The notes beneath the pieces are model-generated. The model had not been told where the DNA came from and did no database searches. It saw only the letters and a list, made by a program, of their open reading frames with translations. A program made the position numbers and the translations under genes. Of a stretch of DNA of 64,000 bases, positions 48,743-56,654 are shown in pieces. Within the stretch, counting starts at the first letter, position 1, and every line of letters starts with the position of its first letter. Source of the stretch: Agromyces italicus DSM 16388 (GTDB taxonomy: Bacteria > Actinomycetota > Actinomycetes > Actinomycetales > Microbacteriaceae); NCBI RefSeq assembly GCF_000421545.1, contig NZ_ATXF01000004.1, positions 62,001-126,000 on the forward strand, read 5' to 3'.

Positions 48743-48769
48743 CTCACCCGGTGCCGGCCCGGGTGTGAG
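48743..48769 (-). terminator. Stem-loop after the hemD-like gene
   Basis: On the minus strand CTCACACCCGG pairs with CCGGGTGAG, one bulged pair, starting 8 bases after the stop. It separates the nirB-cobA-hemD operon from the narK promoter further downstream. Confidence 0.5.
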
Positions 48770-48776
48770 GCGCGGC

Positions 48777-49907
48777 TCAGACATCGATCCGGTACCCGCG
48801 CTTGACCACGGTCGCGATGAGCCCGGGCACTCCGATGGTCTGCCGCAGGCGGCTGAGGGCGACCTCGAGGGCGTGCAGGTCGCCCGTGCCGGGCAGGCCC
48901 GACGCGAGCCGGTCACGGGCGACGACCGCGCCGTGGGCGAGCACGAGCGCGCGCAGCAGGGCGAGCGCGACGGGGGCGAGCGGCACCCGCCGGTCGTCGA
49001 TCTCGAGCATCGACCCGCGGAGGGCGAGCTCGCCGTGACGGGTGGCGAGCCGGAGCACCCGCGACTGCTCGAGATGCTCGCAGACGAGCCGGATGAGTGC
49101 GCCCATCCTGAACCGCTCGGGCTGGATCGGCACGATGCCCGCATCGAGGAGCGGCGCCGCCGTCACGGGGCCGACGGCGGCCGCGACGACGGTTCCGCAC
49201 ATCGCGTCGACGAGGTCGTCGTAGCGGCCGCGCGCCTCGGCGGCGCCGAACAGCGCGTGCACGGCCGGCGCGCTCGTGAAGGTGATGGCGTCGAGCCCGC
49301 CCGAGCAGGCGGCGTCGATCAGCCGGTCGACCCGATCGTCGTCGGCGTCGGTCTCGACCCAGCGGTACGGCTCGACGGTCAGCACCCGGGGGTGCACGGC
49401 GCGCAGGCGATCGAGCTGATGCGCCTGGAGGAAGCCGTGCAGCTGCACCGCGACGGTGAGATTCGGCGGGTAGCGATCGAGCAGCTCGTCGATGAGCGAC
49501 TCGGTCGTCTCCTCGGCGCTCATGCCGACGTCGTTCAGCCCCGCGGCCCGGATTCCGCCCCGTGCCTTCGGCCCGCGGACGAGGATGTCGGTCGACTGGA
49601 GCGCCTCGACGAGGTCCTCGCCGAGCCCCGCCGAGTCGGCGACCTCGAACCAGCGCCGCACCCCGTAGGCGGTCGTCGCGAGCAGCACGTCGGGTCGGGC
49701 ATCGATGATCGCGCGCGTGTCGGTGATGACGGGATCGTCGCTCGCGGCGTTCGCCATCCGCAGCGTCGGGGCGTGCAGCACCTGGGCGCCGCGTCGGGTC
49801 AGGGCGTCGATGAGATCGGCCGAACGCCGGTCGCTCGTGACCCCGATGCGGAACCCCGACAACTGATCGGGGCGGAAGCCAGGCGGGCACTCCGTGGCAT
49901 CCGTCAT
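48777..49907 (-). CDS. Uroporphyrinogen-III synthase fused to a winged-helix DNA-binding domain
   Basis: 376 aa. Residues 1-265 are HemD-like (FRIGVTSDRRSADLIDAL, LLATTAYGVRRWFE, AITFTSAPAVHALF, AVGPVTAAPLLDAGI). Residues about 270-376 resemble an OmpR/PhoB-type winged helix (LALRGSMLEIDDRRVPLAPVALALLRAL, then ALSRLRQTIG and VVKRGYRIDV). Similar bifunctional proteins occur in mycobacteria beside nir genes. It may supply uroporphyrinogen III for siroheme, or be mainly a regulator sensing it. Overlaps the SUMT stop (ATGA). Confidence 0.85.
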   Translation of the reverse strand: MTDATECPPGFRPDQLSGFRIGVTSDRRSADLIDALTRRGAQVLHAPTLRMANAASDDPVITDTRAIIDARPDVLLATTAYGVRRWFEVADSAGLGEDLVEALQSTDILVRGPKARGGIRAAGLNDVGMSAEETTESLIDELLDRYPPNLTVAVQLHGFLQAHQLDRLRAVHPRVLTVEPYRWVETDADDDRVDRLIDAACSGGLDAITFTSAPAVHALFGAAEARGRYDDLVDAMCGTVVAAAVGPVTAAPLLDAGIVPIQPERFRMGALIRLVCEHLEQSRVLRLATRHGELALRGSMLEIDDRRVPLAPVALALLRALVLAHGAVVARDRLASGLPGTGDLHALEVALSRLRQTIGVPGLIATVVKRGYRIDV

Positions 49908-50677
49908 GCGATCACCGACAACACGGCCGCGCGGGCCATCAGTTCGTCTGCGGCCGCGTCGCCGTCGTGCGCAAGGCGCACGACCTCGCCGACGACGACC
50001 ACGGCGGGGGAGACGACGCGCGCTCGCGCGGCCGTCGCGACGATGTCGGCGAGGGTGCCGACGGTGGTTCGCTGCTCGGGGCTGAATCCGCGTTCGACGA
50101 TCGCGACCGGATGCTCCGGCGGCAGGCCGTGCCGGGCGAGTCCGGCCACGAGGGAGGGCAGTGTGCCGATGCCCATCAGCACGACGATCGTGCCGCCGAG
50201 CCCGGCGAGGTGGGCGAGCTCATCGTCGCCGAGCGGCGCGTGCCCCGAGACGACCGTGAAGAGACGGCTCACCGCGCGATGCGTGACGGGAATGCCCGCG
50301 GCGCCCGGCACTGCGATCGCGCTCGTGACGCCCGGGACCACCTCGACGGGGATGCCCGCTGCCTGGCAGGCGAGCACCTCCTCGCCGCCGCGGCCGAGCA
50401 CATACGGGTCGCCGCCCTTCAGGCGCACCACATGGGCACCGGATGCCGCGTACCGCACGATGAGCGCCTCGATCTCGCCCTGGGGCACGGCGTGGTGACC
50501 GGGGGCCTTGCCGACATCGACGATCTCGGCGCGCGGGGCGAGGGCGGCGAGCTCCTCGTGGGGCGCGAGGCGGTCGACGAGCACGACGTCGGCGTCGGCG
50601 AGGGCCCGCACGGCGCGGACCGTGAGCAGGTCGATCGCGCCGGGGCCGCCGCCCACGAGCGTGACGCGCCCGGTCAT
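49904..50677 (-). CDS. cobA: Uroporphyrinogen-III C-methyltransferase
   Basis: 257 aa SUMT. Signatures: VGGGPGAIDLLTVRAVRAL at the N-terminus, VVRLKGGDPYVLGRGGEEV and VEVVPGVTSAIAVPGAAGIPVTHR. Makes precorrin-2, the siroheme precursor. No CysG dehydrogenase/ferrochelatase domain is fused. Overlaps nirB upstream and the HemD-like gene downstream. Confidence 0.94.
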   Translation of the reverse strand: MTGRVTLVGGGPGAIDLLTVRAVRALADADVVLVDRLAPHEELAALAPRAEIVDVGKAPGHHAVPQGEIEALIVRYAASGAHVVRLKGGDPYVLGRGGEEVLACQAAGIPVEVVPGVTSAIAVPGAAGIPVTHRAVSRLFTVVSGHAPLGDDELAHLAGLGGTIVVLMGIGTLPSLVAGLARHGLPPEHPVAIVERGFSPEQRTTVGTLADIVATAARARVVSPAVVVVGEVVRLAHDGDAAADELMARAAVLSVIA

Positions 50678-53289
50678 GCGAGCTCCTCCCGCATCGGAAT
50701 CGTGGCGCCCGCGATGAGGATCGCCCGTCCGTCCGCGCGTTCCTCGGCCGTCGCCGGGCGGAACTGCTCACGTTCGGCGACCCGGGCGATCGAGGGATCG
50801 GGCGTGTGCGGGGCATTCACGAAGGAGCGGAACCGGCGCAGTCGCTCGGGATCGGCGAGCGTCGCCGCCCATTCGTCCTCGTAGTGCTCGACGTGCGTCG
50901 CGACGGCCGCCTCGAGTTCGTCGGCGAGGCCGAGCCGGTCTTCGACGACGACCTCGCGCACGTGCTCGAGGCCGCCCTCGAGGTCTTCCATCCACCGTGC
51001 CGTGCGCTGCAGCCGGTCGGCGGTGCGGATGTAGTACATCAGGTAGCGGTCGATGTAGCGGATCAGGGTCTCGTCGTCGAGGTCGCTCGCGAGCAGCTGC
51101 GCGTGGGCCGGCTGGAACCCGCCGTTGCCGCCGACGTAGAGGTTCCACCCCTGATCGGTCGCGATGACGCCGATGTCCTTTCCGCGGGCCTCGGCGCACT
51201 CGCGCGCGCACCCCGAGACGCCGAACTTGAGCTTGTGCGGGGAGCGCAGACCCCGATACCGGAGCTCGAGCCCGACGGCCATCGCCACCGAGTCCTGCAC
51301 GCCGTAGCGGCACCACGTCGACCCGACGCAGCTCTTGACGTTGCGGAGCGCCTTGCCGTACGCCTGGCCCGACTCGAACCCGGCGTCGACGAGCCGCTTC
51401 CAGATGTCGGGCAGCTGGTCGAGCCGTGCGCCGAACAGATCGATGCGCTGGCCGCCCGTGATCTTCGTGTAGAGGCCGAACTCCTGGGCGACGGAGGCGA
51501 TCACCGCGAGCTTCTCGGGAGTGATCTCGCCGGCCGGGATGCGCGGCACGACCGAGTAGGTGCCGTCCTTCTGCATGTTCGCCATCGCCCGGTCGTTCGT
51601 GTCCTGGAGGCCCCCGCGGCCGCCGTCGAGGATGTACGAACCGTGCTGGGTGGCGAGGATCGAGGCGATCACCGGCTTGCAGATGTCGCACCCGCGACCG
51701 GTGCCGAGGCGCTCGACGATCTCGTCGAAGCTCGTGAGCCCGAGTACCCGAATCGACTCGAAGAGCTCCTGCCGGGAGAGCTCGAAGTGCTCGCAGAGCG
51801 CCCGGGAGAGGGCGACGCCCGACTTCTCGAGCTCGCCCTCGAGCAGCTTCTTCACGAGCGGAACGCACGAGCCGCACTGCGTGCCGGCCCGCGTGCACGT
51901 CTTCAGCGCGCCGAGCTCGGTGCAGCCCTCGGCGTGCCCGTCGCCCGTGATCGCGTCGCGGATGGTGCCCGCCGTCACGTTGTTGCACGCGCAGACGAGG
52001 GCTCCGGTGGGGAGTTCGTCGCCAGCGGGCGGTTCGACGCCCGAGGCCGAGAGATACGCCGCCGGCTCGCTCGAGAGCTCGGTGCCGAGCAGCGGGCGCA
52101 GGCTCGAGTACGGCGAGGCGTCGCCGACGAAGATCCCGCCGAGCAGCGTCTTGGCGTCGCCGGTCATCACGAGCTTCTGGTAGAGCCCGCGTGCGGGGTC
52201 GGCGTAGACGATCTCGAGGGCGTGCTCGGTGCGGGCGAGGGCGTCGCCGAAGCTCGCGACGTCGACACCCGAGAGCTTCAGCTTCGTCGCATCGTCGACG
52301 GTCGTGAACTCGGCGGCACCGCCGAGCAGGCGGTCGGCGACGACCTCGGCCATCGCGTTCGCCGGTGCGACGAGGCCCGTGCAACGCCCCTCGAAACTCG
52401 CGACCTCGCCGATCGCGTACACCCGAGGCCGTGACGTCGCGCAGGCCGAGTCGATCGCGATGCCGCCGCGGGGGCCGAGGTCGAGGCCGAGCTCGCGGGC
52501 GAGCTCGTCGCGCGGACTGATGCCGATCGCGAAGACGACGAGATCGCAGTCGATGCGCCGGCCGTTCGCGAGCTCGACGCCGGTCACCGCCCCGTCGTCG
52601 ACGTGCAGCGCCGTCGGTCGTACGCCGAGGTGCAGCCCGATGCCCTGACCGGCGATGATCCGGCCGAGTGCGCGTCCCGCGCCCTCGTCGAGCTGGGCCG
52701 ACATGAGCCAGCCGCCGGAGTGCACGATCGCTGCGTGGGCGCCCAGGGCGGCGAGCCCGCCGGCGGCCTCGAGTCCGAGGAGACCCCCGCCCGCGACGAC
52801 GACGCGGGCGGGCCGTCCGTGCGTCGCGGCGATCGCCGCGGTCTCGGCGACGAGCGAGTCGACGTCCTCGATGGTGCGGTACACGCGGGCGTGCTCGGAG
52901 CCGGGGAGGTCGGGCACCGGCGCGCTCGAACCGGTCGCGAGCACGAGCTCGTTCCAGTGCAGCCGCCGACCCGTCGACGTCGTCGCCGTGTTCGCGTCGG
53001 CGTCGATCGCGACGACGCGCTCGCCCACGACGAGGCCGACGTGCCCGCTGTCCCACATCGTGCTCGGCTCGAGCGCGAGGTCGACCGTGCCGTCGGCGAG
53101 CCGGGTGCTGAGGGCGACCCGGTCGTAGGGGGCGTGCGGCTCCTCGCCGACGACCGTGACCCGCAGGCTCCGGCCCGTGTCACGGGCGTGCAGGCTGTCG
53201 GCCAGTCGATGTGCGGCGGGCCCGCCGCCGACGATGAGGACGTCGCGCACCGCGGTGCCGCCGTCGAGCTCGCTCGTGCTGCCGGACAT
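50674..53289 (-). CDS. nirB: Nitrite reductase (NAD(P)H) large subunit
   Basis: 871 aa. FAD/NAD flavoprotein half (VLIVGGGPAAHRLADSL, VAGGGLLGLEAAGGLA). BFD [2Fe-2S] domain (CACNNVTAG, CTRAGTQCGSC), and siroheme/[4Fe-4S] nitrite reductase half with ligands in SCVGSTWCRYG and VSGCARECAEARGKD. Reduces nitrite to ammonium. Start ATG 53289 has GGGAGG upstream and an excellent GlnR-like box 43 bases before it; a longer frame to 53412 would run through that box. First gene of nirB-cobA-hemD. Confidence 0.96.
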   Translation of the reverse strand: MSGSTSELDGGTAVRDVLIVGGGPAAHRLADSLHARDTGRSLRVTVVGEEPHAPYDRVALSTRLADGTVDLALEPSTMWDSGHVGLVVGERVVAIDADANTATTSTGRRLHWNELVLATGSSAPVPDLPGSEHARVYRTIEDVDSLVAETAAIAATHGRPARVVVAGGGLLGLEAAGGLAALGAHAAIVHSGGWLMSAQLDEGAGRALGRIIAGQGIGLHLGVRPTALHVDDGAVTGVELANGRRIDCDLVVFAIGISPRDELARELGLDLGPRGGIAIDSACATSRPRVYAIGEVASFEGRCTGLVAPANAMAEVVADRLLGGAAEFTTVDDATKLKLSGVDVASFGDALARTEHALEIVYADPARGLYQKLVMTGDAKTLLGGIFVGDASPYSSLRPLLGTELSSEPAAYLSASGVEPPAGDELPTGALVCACNNVTAGTIRDAITGDGHAEGCTELGALKTCTRAGTQCGSCVPLVKKLLEGELEKSGVALSRALCEHFELSRQELFESIRVLGLTSFDEIVERLGTGRGCDICKPVIASILATQHGSYILDGGRGGLQDTNDRAMANMQKDGTYSVVPRIPAGEITPEKLAVIASVAQEFGLYTKITGGQRIDLFGARLDQLPDIWKRLVDAGFESGQAYGKALRNVKSCVGSTWCRYGVQDSVAMAVGLELRYRGLRSPHKLKFGVSGCARECAEARGKDIGVIATDQGWNLYVGGNGGFQPAHAQLLASDLDDETLIRYIDRYLMYYIRTADRLQRTARWMEDLEGGLEHVREVVVEDRLGLADELEAAVATHVEHYEDEWAATLADPERLRRFRSFVNAPHTPDPSIARVAEREQFRPATAEERADGRAILIAGATIPMREELA

Positions 53290-53315
53290 GCTGCCTCCCC
53301 TGATCGGATGAGGCG

Positions 53316-53358
53316 AGCGTAGGAGGGAGTCGTTTCGGGGCTGTTTCGGCGCGGTAAC
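53316..53358 (-). promoter_or_regulatory. GlnR-like triple box and -10 of nirB
   Basis: On the minus strand GTTAC (53358-53354), 6 bases, GAAAC (53347-53343), 6 bases, GAAAC (53336-53332), 10 bases, TACGCT (53321-53316). It is a perfect gTnAC-n6-GaAAC followed by a further in-phase GAAAC. Confidence 0.75.
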
Positions 53359-53407
53359 CGAGCTGCGCGCATCCCGCACGGCCACCGACCGCGGATGTGA
53401 GGCGCTC

Positions 53408-53461
53408 TTCACCGCCCCGAAACATCGGGACCGGTCGGTCGAAACGAACCGGGGCTAGCGT
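53408..53461 (+). promoter_or_regulatory. GlnR-like box and -10 of nirD
   Basis: TTCAC (53408-53412), 6 bases, GAAAC (53419-53423), 17 bases, GAAAC (53441-53445), 10 bases, TAGCGT (53456-53461). All spacings equal those at 42429-42482. It is divergent from the nirB box, which lies about 50 bp away. Confidence 0.7.
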
Positions 53462-53516
53462 CGGGTGCAGACATCGCCGGGCCGTCGCAGCTCGGCTCGA
53501 CCGAGGAGGACCCGCC

Positions 53517-53864
53517 ATGACGCCGACCGCCACGACGACCACCTGGCTCGCCGCCTGCGATCTCGACGAGCTCGAGCCGGGGTGGGGCGAGGTCGCGCTG
53601 CACGCCGACCGGCAGATCGCACTCGTGCGCCTCCGAGGCGACGAGGTCTACGCGGTCGACCACCTCGACCCCCACACCGGTGCGCCCGTCATGGCGCGGG
53701 GCATCGTGGGGTCTCGGGGCGAGCGCCCCACCATCGCCTCACCGTTGCACAAGGAGGTCTACGATCTCGGCACCGGCGAGTGCTTCACCGATGCGACACT
53801 GGCGCTGCGCACCTTCCGCACGCGAATCGTCGGCGGCATGATCGAGGTCGAACTCGACGCCTGA
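53517..53864 (+). CDS. nirD: Nitrite reductase (NAD(P)H) small subunit
   Basis: 115 aa Rieske-fold protein: WLAACDLDELEPGWGEVALHADRQIALVRL and SPLHKEVYDLGTGECF. The CxH...CxxH cluster ligands of true Rieske proteins are missing, as usual for NirD. It is transcribed away from nirB instead of following it. ATG 53517 follows CGAGGAGG. Confidence 0.93.
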   Translation: MTPTATTTTWLAACDLDELEPGWGEVALHADRQIALVRLRGDEVYAVDHLDPHTGAPVMARGIVGSRGERPTIASPLHKEVYDLGTGECFTDATLALRTFRTRIVGGMIEVELDA

Positions 53865-53877
53865 AGAACGGGGCGTC
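53856..53877. terminator. Short inverted repeat between convergent nirD and map
   Basis: GACGCC / GGCGTC 6-bp arms with a 10-base loop, overlapping the nirD stop. Weak candidate terminator for both genes. Confidence 0.3.
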
Positions 53878-53882
53878 TCGTC

Positions 53883-54671
53883 TCAGCCGCGCTGCGTGAG
53901 CACGATCGGGTCGCCCTCGGTGACGGCGATCGTGTGCTCGGCGTGCGCTCCGCGGGAGCCGTCGGAGCTGCGCAGGGTCCAGCCGTCGGGGTCGGTGAAG
54001 ATCTCGTCGGTCGTCTGGAGGAACCACGGTTCGATCGCGACGACCAGGCCGGGCTTCAGCGGCAGCCCGCGGCCGGGGCGGCCGTTGTTCGGGATGTGCG
54101 GGTCGCCGTGCATGGTGCGGCCGACGCCGTGCCCGCCGAAGTCGGTGTTGATCGAGTAGCCGCCGGCCTTCGCGACGTCGGCGATCGCGCGCGAGATGTC
54201 GCCGATGCGGTTGCCGGGGCGCGCTGCGGCGATGCCGGCGTCGAGGGCCCGCTGCGTCGTGTCGATGAGGCGCAGGTCGTCGTCGCGGGGGGTGCCGACG
54301 ACGATCGAGATCGCCGAGTCGGAGACCCAGCCGTTCACCGAGGCGGCGAAGTCGAGGCTCAGCAGGTCGCCGTCGCGGAGCTTGTAGTCGCGGGGGAGGC
54401 CGTGCAGCACCGCGTCGTTCACCGAGGTGCAGATGACCTTGCCGAACGGGCTCGCCCCGAACGACGGGTGGTAGTCGATGTAGCAGCTCTCGGCGCCGGC
54501 CGTGCGGATCATCTCGTGCGCGAGCGCATCGAGCTCGAGCAGGTTGACGCCGACGGCGGCGGCTTTCGACGTCGCCTCGATGACGCTTGCCACGAAACGG
54601 CCCGCAGGCCGCATCTCCTCGAGCTCGGCGGGGGTCCTCAGTTCGATCACGCTCATCCTCTCCGAGACCAT
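53883..54671 (-). CDS. map: Methionine aminopeptidase type I
   Basis: Removes N-terminal Met from nascent proteins. 262 aa from ATG 54671, which has GGAG 8 bases upstream; ATG 54656 is an alternative with poorer spacing. Metal ligands are visible: Asp pair in LSLDFAASVNGWVSDSAISI, His in FGGHGVGRTMHGDPH, Glu in VAIEPWF and Glu in HAEHTIAVTEGD. No N-terminal SH3/zinc extension. Confidence 0.94.
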   Translation of the reverse strand: MVSERMSVIELRTPAELEEMRPAGRFVASVIEATSKAAAVGVNLLELDALAHEMIRTAGAESCYIDYHPSFGASPFGKVICTSVNDAVLHGLPRDYKLRDGDLLSLDFAASVNGWVSDSAISIVVGTPRDDDLRLIDTTQRALDAGIAAARPGNRIGDISRAIADVAKAGGYSINTDFGGHGVGRTMHGDPHIPNNGRPGRGLPLKPGLVVAIEPWFLQTTDEIFTDPDGWTLRSSDGSRGAHAEHTIAVTEGDPIVLTQRG

Positions 54672-54724
54672 TCTGTCGTCTCCGCCCTGAGTGAACACCC
54701 GGCGCGCTCGCAGCCGCGCCGGAT

Positions 54725-54730
54725 TACGCT
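54725..54730 (+). promoter_or_regulatory. Putative -10 of the small membrane protein gene
   Basis: TACGCT exactly 6 bases before ATG 54737, with no ribosome-binding site: leaderless layout. Confidence 0.4.
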
Positions 54731-54736
54731 TGCCCC

Positions 54737-55246
54737 ATGCTCATCCGGCGCCTCTTCTACCGCTGGCAGTTCATCGCGATCGTCGCACTGCCGGCGTGGC
54801 TTCTGGTGGGCTGGGCGATCTTCGGCTCGGGCGGCTGGGGCACCCTCGGCCTCGTGATCGTCGTGCCGGTCGCGTTCCTCACGCTCGGAGTCGTGGTCCT
54901 CCTCGTGAACGCGCGGCCGACGGTGCGCCGCGAACGCGCCGTCTCATGGATCGACGTCGGCGTGATCGGCGTCTGGCACGCCGCCCTCATCGCCACGGGC
55001 TTCTACACCGGCGGGTCGACGTTCTTCGGCGTCCTCGCGATCGTTGCGGCGATCGCCGCGTTCTGGGTCGCGCTCTGGCAGCTCGTGAAGGACGGCGCGA
55101 AGCGCATGAACGCCTCCATGGCCGAATTCGAGCGGCTCGCCGCCGAGCAACAGGGCGGCAAGCCGCGTCAGGATGCCCCGGGCACCCGCCGTCCGCCGTT
55201 CGACGACGGAGACGAGGTCATCGTCATCCACGAGGTGCGCGACTGA
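54737..55246 (+). CDS. Hypothetical four-helix membrane protein
   Basis: 169 aa. Four hydrophobic helices: FIAIVALPAWLLVGWAIFG, GLVIVVPVAFLTLGVVVLL, a third around VGVIGVWHAALIATGFYTGG, and FFGVLAIVAAIAAFWVALW. An acidic, polar C-terminal cytosolic tail follows (about residues 125-169). No recognised domain. Divergent from map. Confidence 0.75.
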   Translation: MLIRRLFYRWQFIAIVALPAWLLVGWAIFGSGGWGTLGLVIVVPVAFLTLGVVVLLVNARPTVRRERAVSWIDVGVIGVWHAALIATGFYTGGSTFFGVLAIVAAIAAFWVALWQLVKDGAKRMNASMAEFERLAAEQQGGKPRQDAPGTRRPPFDDGDEVIVIHEVRD

Positions 55247-55294
55247 CGCGTGCGTCGGCGACACCGTGGCATCCCCGTGACCGCGTCGCCCGCT

Positions 55295-55324
55295 TTGCCT
55301 GCCGGGCGTCCGGCATGGCACAAT
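55295..55324 (+). promoter_or_regulatory. Promoter of rplS
   Basis: -35 TTGCCT (55295-55300), 18-base spacer, -10 CACAAT (55319-55324). The leader of roughly 140 bases holds a GCGGG/CCCGC hairpin near 55340-55354. Confidence 0.55.
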
Positions 55325-55472
55325 AGAGGATTGTGCCGCTGCGGGAGCGATCCCGCCGACGTCTCTGCCTCCGGGGAGCATGCGACGCATGGGTCAACCG
55401 TGCGAGGCGGCGCCAGACACTTTCCATTCAAGATCCGCGTTCGACCGGTTGCGGGCGCAGAGAGCGAACATC

Positions 55473-55820
55473 ATGCACATTCTCGACCATGTCGACGCCG
55501 CGAGCCTGCGGTCGGACATCCCCGACTTCCGCCCCGGCGACACCGTCAAGGTGCACGTGAACATCATCGAAGGCACCCGCTCGCGCATCCAGGTCTTCCA
55601 GGGCGTCGTCATCGGCCGCTCGGGCGAAGGCGTGCGCGAGACCTTCACGGTCCGCAAGGTCAGCTTCCAGGTCGGCGTCGAGCGCAAGTTCCCGGTGCAC
55701 TCGCCGGTCATCGACCACATCGAGGTCGTCACCCGTGGTGACGTCCGTCGTGCGAAGCTCTACTACCTGCGCAAGCTCCGTGGCAAGAAGGCCAAGATCA
55801 AGGAGAAGCGCGACGCCTGA
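55473..55820 (+). CDS. rplS: 50S ribosomal protein L19
   Basis: 115 aa; [28 protein letters not shown] and [17 protein letters not shown] are diagnostic. Start ATG 55473 by homology; the longer frame to 55380 is leader. AGAGAG upstream is a weak ribosome-binding site. Confidence 0.97.
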   Translation: MHILDHVDAASLRSDIPDFRPGDTVKVHVNIIEGTRSRIQVFQGVVIGRSGEGVRETFTVRKVSFQVGVERKFPVHSPVIDHIEVVTRGDVRRAKLYYLRKLRGKKAKIKEKRDA

Positions 55821-55857
55821 CCCGTCTGCGCGAATCGCGGTCTCCCGCGAACTCCGA

Positions 55858-55893
55858 CCGAGCTCCCCACCAATAGACTGGTGGGGAGCTCGG
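55858..55893. terminator. Strong hairpin between rplS and lepB
   Basis: Perfect 15-bp arms CCGAGCTCCCCACCA / TGGTGGGGAGCTCGG with loop ATAGAC. It stands 37 bases past rplS and 8 bases before the lepB ATG. TAGACT (55874-55879) spans loop and stem as a possible lepB -10, and the right arm holds GGGGAG, the only ribosome-binding-like sequence before lepB. Confidence 0.75.
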
Positions 55894-55901
55894 GCGGTTA
55901 A

Positions 55902-56654
55902 ATGACAGAAGACACCACCATGCGCGAAGAAGATCGCGCTGGTTCGGCATCGGCACGCGGCAGGCAGCGCGGCATTCTCCTCTTCCTGAGGGACCTGCTC
56001 GTCATCTTCGTGGTGGCGGTGCTCGTTTCGTTCCTCATCAAGACGTTCCTCATCAGATCGTTCTTCATCCCGTCGCAGTCGATGGAGATGACGCTCGTGA
56101 AGGACGATCGCATCATCGTGAATCAGCTGGTTCCCGAGGTGACGCCGATCTCGCGCGGCGACGTCGTGGTCTTCAAAGACCCGGGGGGCTGGTTGCCCGC
56201 CCGCGTCGAGGAGTCGCAGCCGCCGCTCATCGCCGCCGTCGACTGGTTCATGGCCTTCGTCGGCCTCTCGGCGCCCGATTCGAACGACCACCTCGTCAAG
56301 CGAGTCATCGGGCTGCCCGGCGACCACGTCGTCTGCTGCAACGCGCTCGGCCAGATGAGCGTCAACGGCGTGCCGCTCGACGAGTCGGCCTACGTCGCCC
56401 TGCCGCCCGGCGACACCAAGGTCTCAGAGGTCGATTTCGACGAGACCGTGCCCGAGGGCGCGCTCTGGGTGATGGGTGACAACCGCGGCAACTCGAAGGA
56501 CTCCCGTTTCAACGGCGACACCCCCCTCAAGGGCTTCGTGCCGATCGACAACGTCGTGGGGCGTGCGTTCGTCGTCAGCTGGCCGGTCTCGCACTGGGCG
56601 TGGCTCGACAACTACCCGACCGTCTTCGAGGGCGTCGACGAGGGCGCCGGCTGA
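55902..56654 (+). CDS. lepB: Signal peptidase I
   Basis: 250 aa. Short cytosolic N-terminus, one membrane helix (LLVIFVVAVLVSFLIKTFLI), catalytic Ser60 (PSQSMEMTL) and Lys133 (LVKRVIGLPGD), then MGDNRGNSKDSR box. Removes signal peptides on the outer face of the membrane. ATG 55902 lies immediately after a strong hairpin; ATG 55920 is an alternative. It overlaps rnhB by one base. Confidence 0.96.
   Translation: MTEDTTMREEDRAGSASARGRQRGILLFLRDLLVIFVVAVLVSFLIKTFLIRSFFIPSQSMEMTLVKDDRIIVNQLVPEVTPISRGDVVVFKDPGGWLPARVEESQPPLIAAVDWFMAFVGLSAPDSNDHLVKRVIGLPGDHVVCCNALGQMSVNGVPLDESAYVALPPGDTKVSEVDFDETVPEGALWVMGDNRGNSKDSRFNGDTPLKGFVPIDNVVGRAFVVSWPVSHWAWLDNYPTVFEGVDEGAG

Noticed and set aside
53517..53864. 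Rieske iron-sulfur protein
   Set aside because: Fold matches, but the CxH and CxxH ligands are absent. It is NirD, which normally lacks the cluster.
55247..55472. Possible small gene in the rplS leader (frame from 55380)
   Set aside because: It is the in-frame upstream extension of rplS. L19 starts at 55473 by homology and the region has a good promoter.
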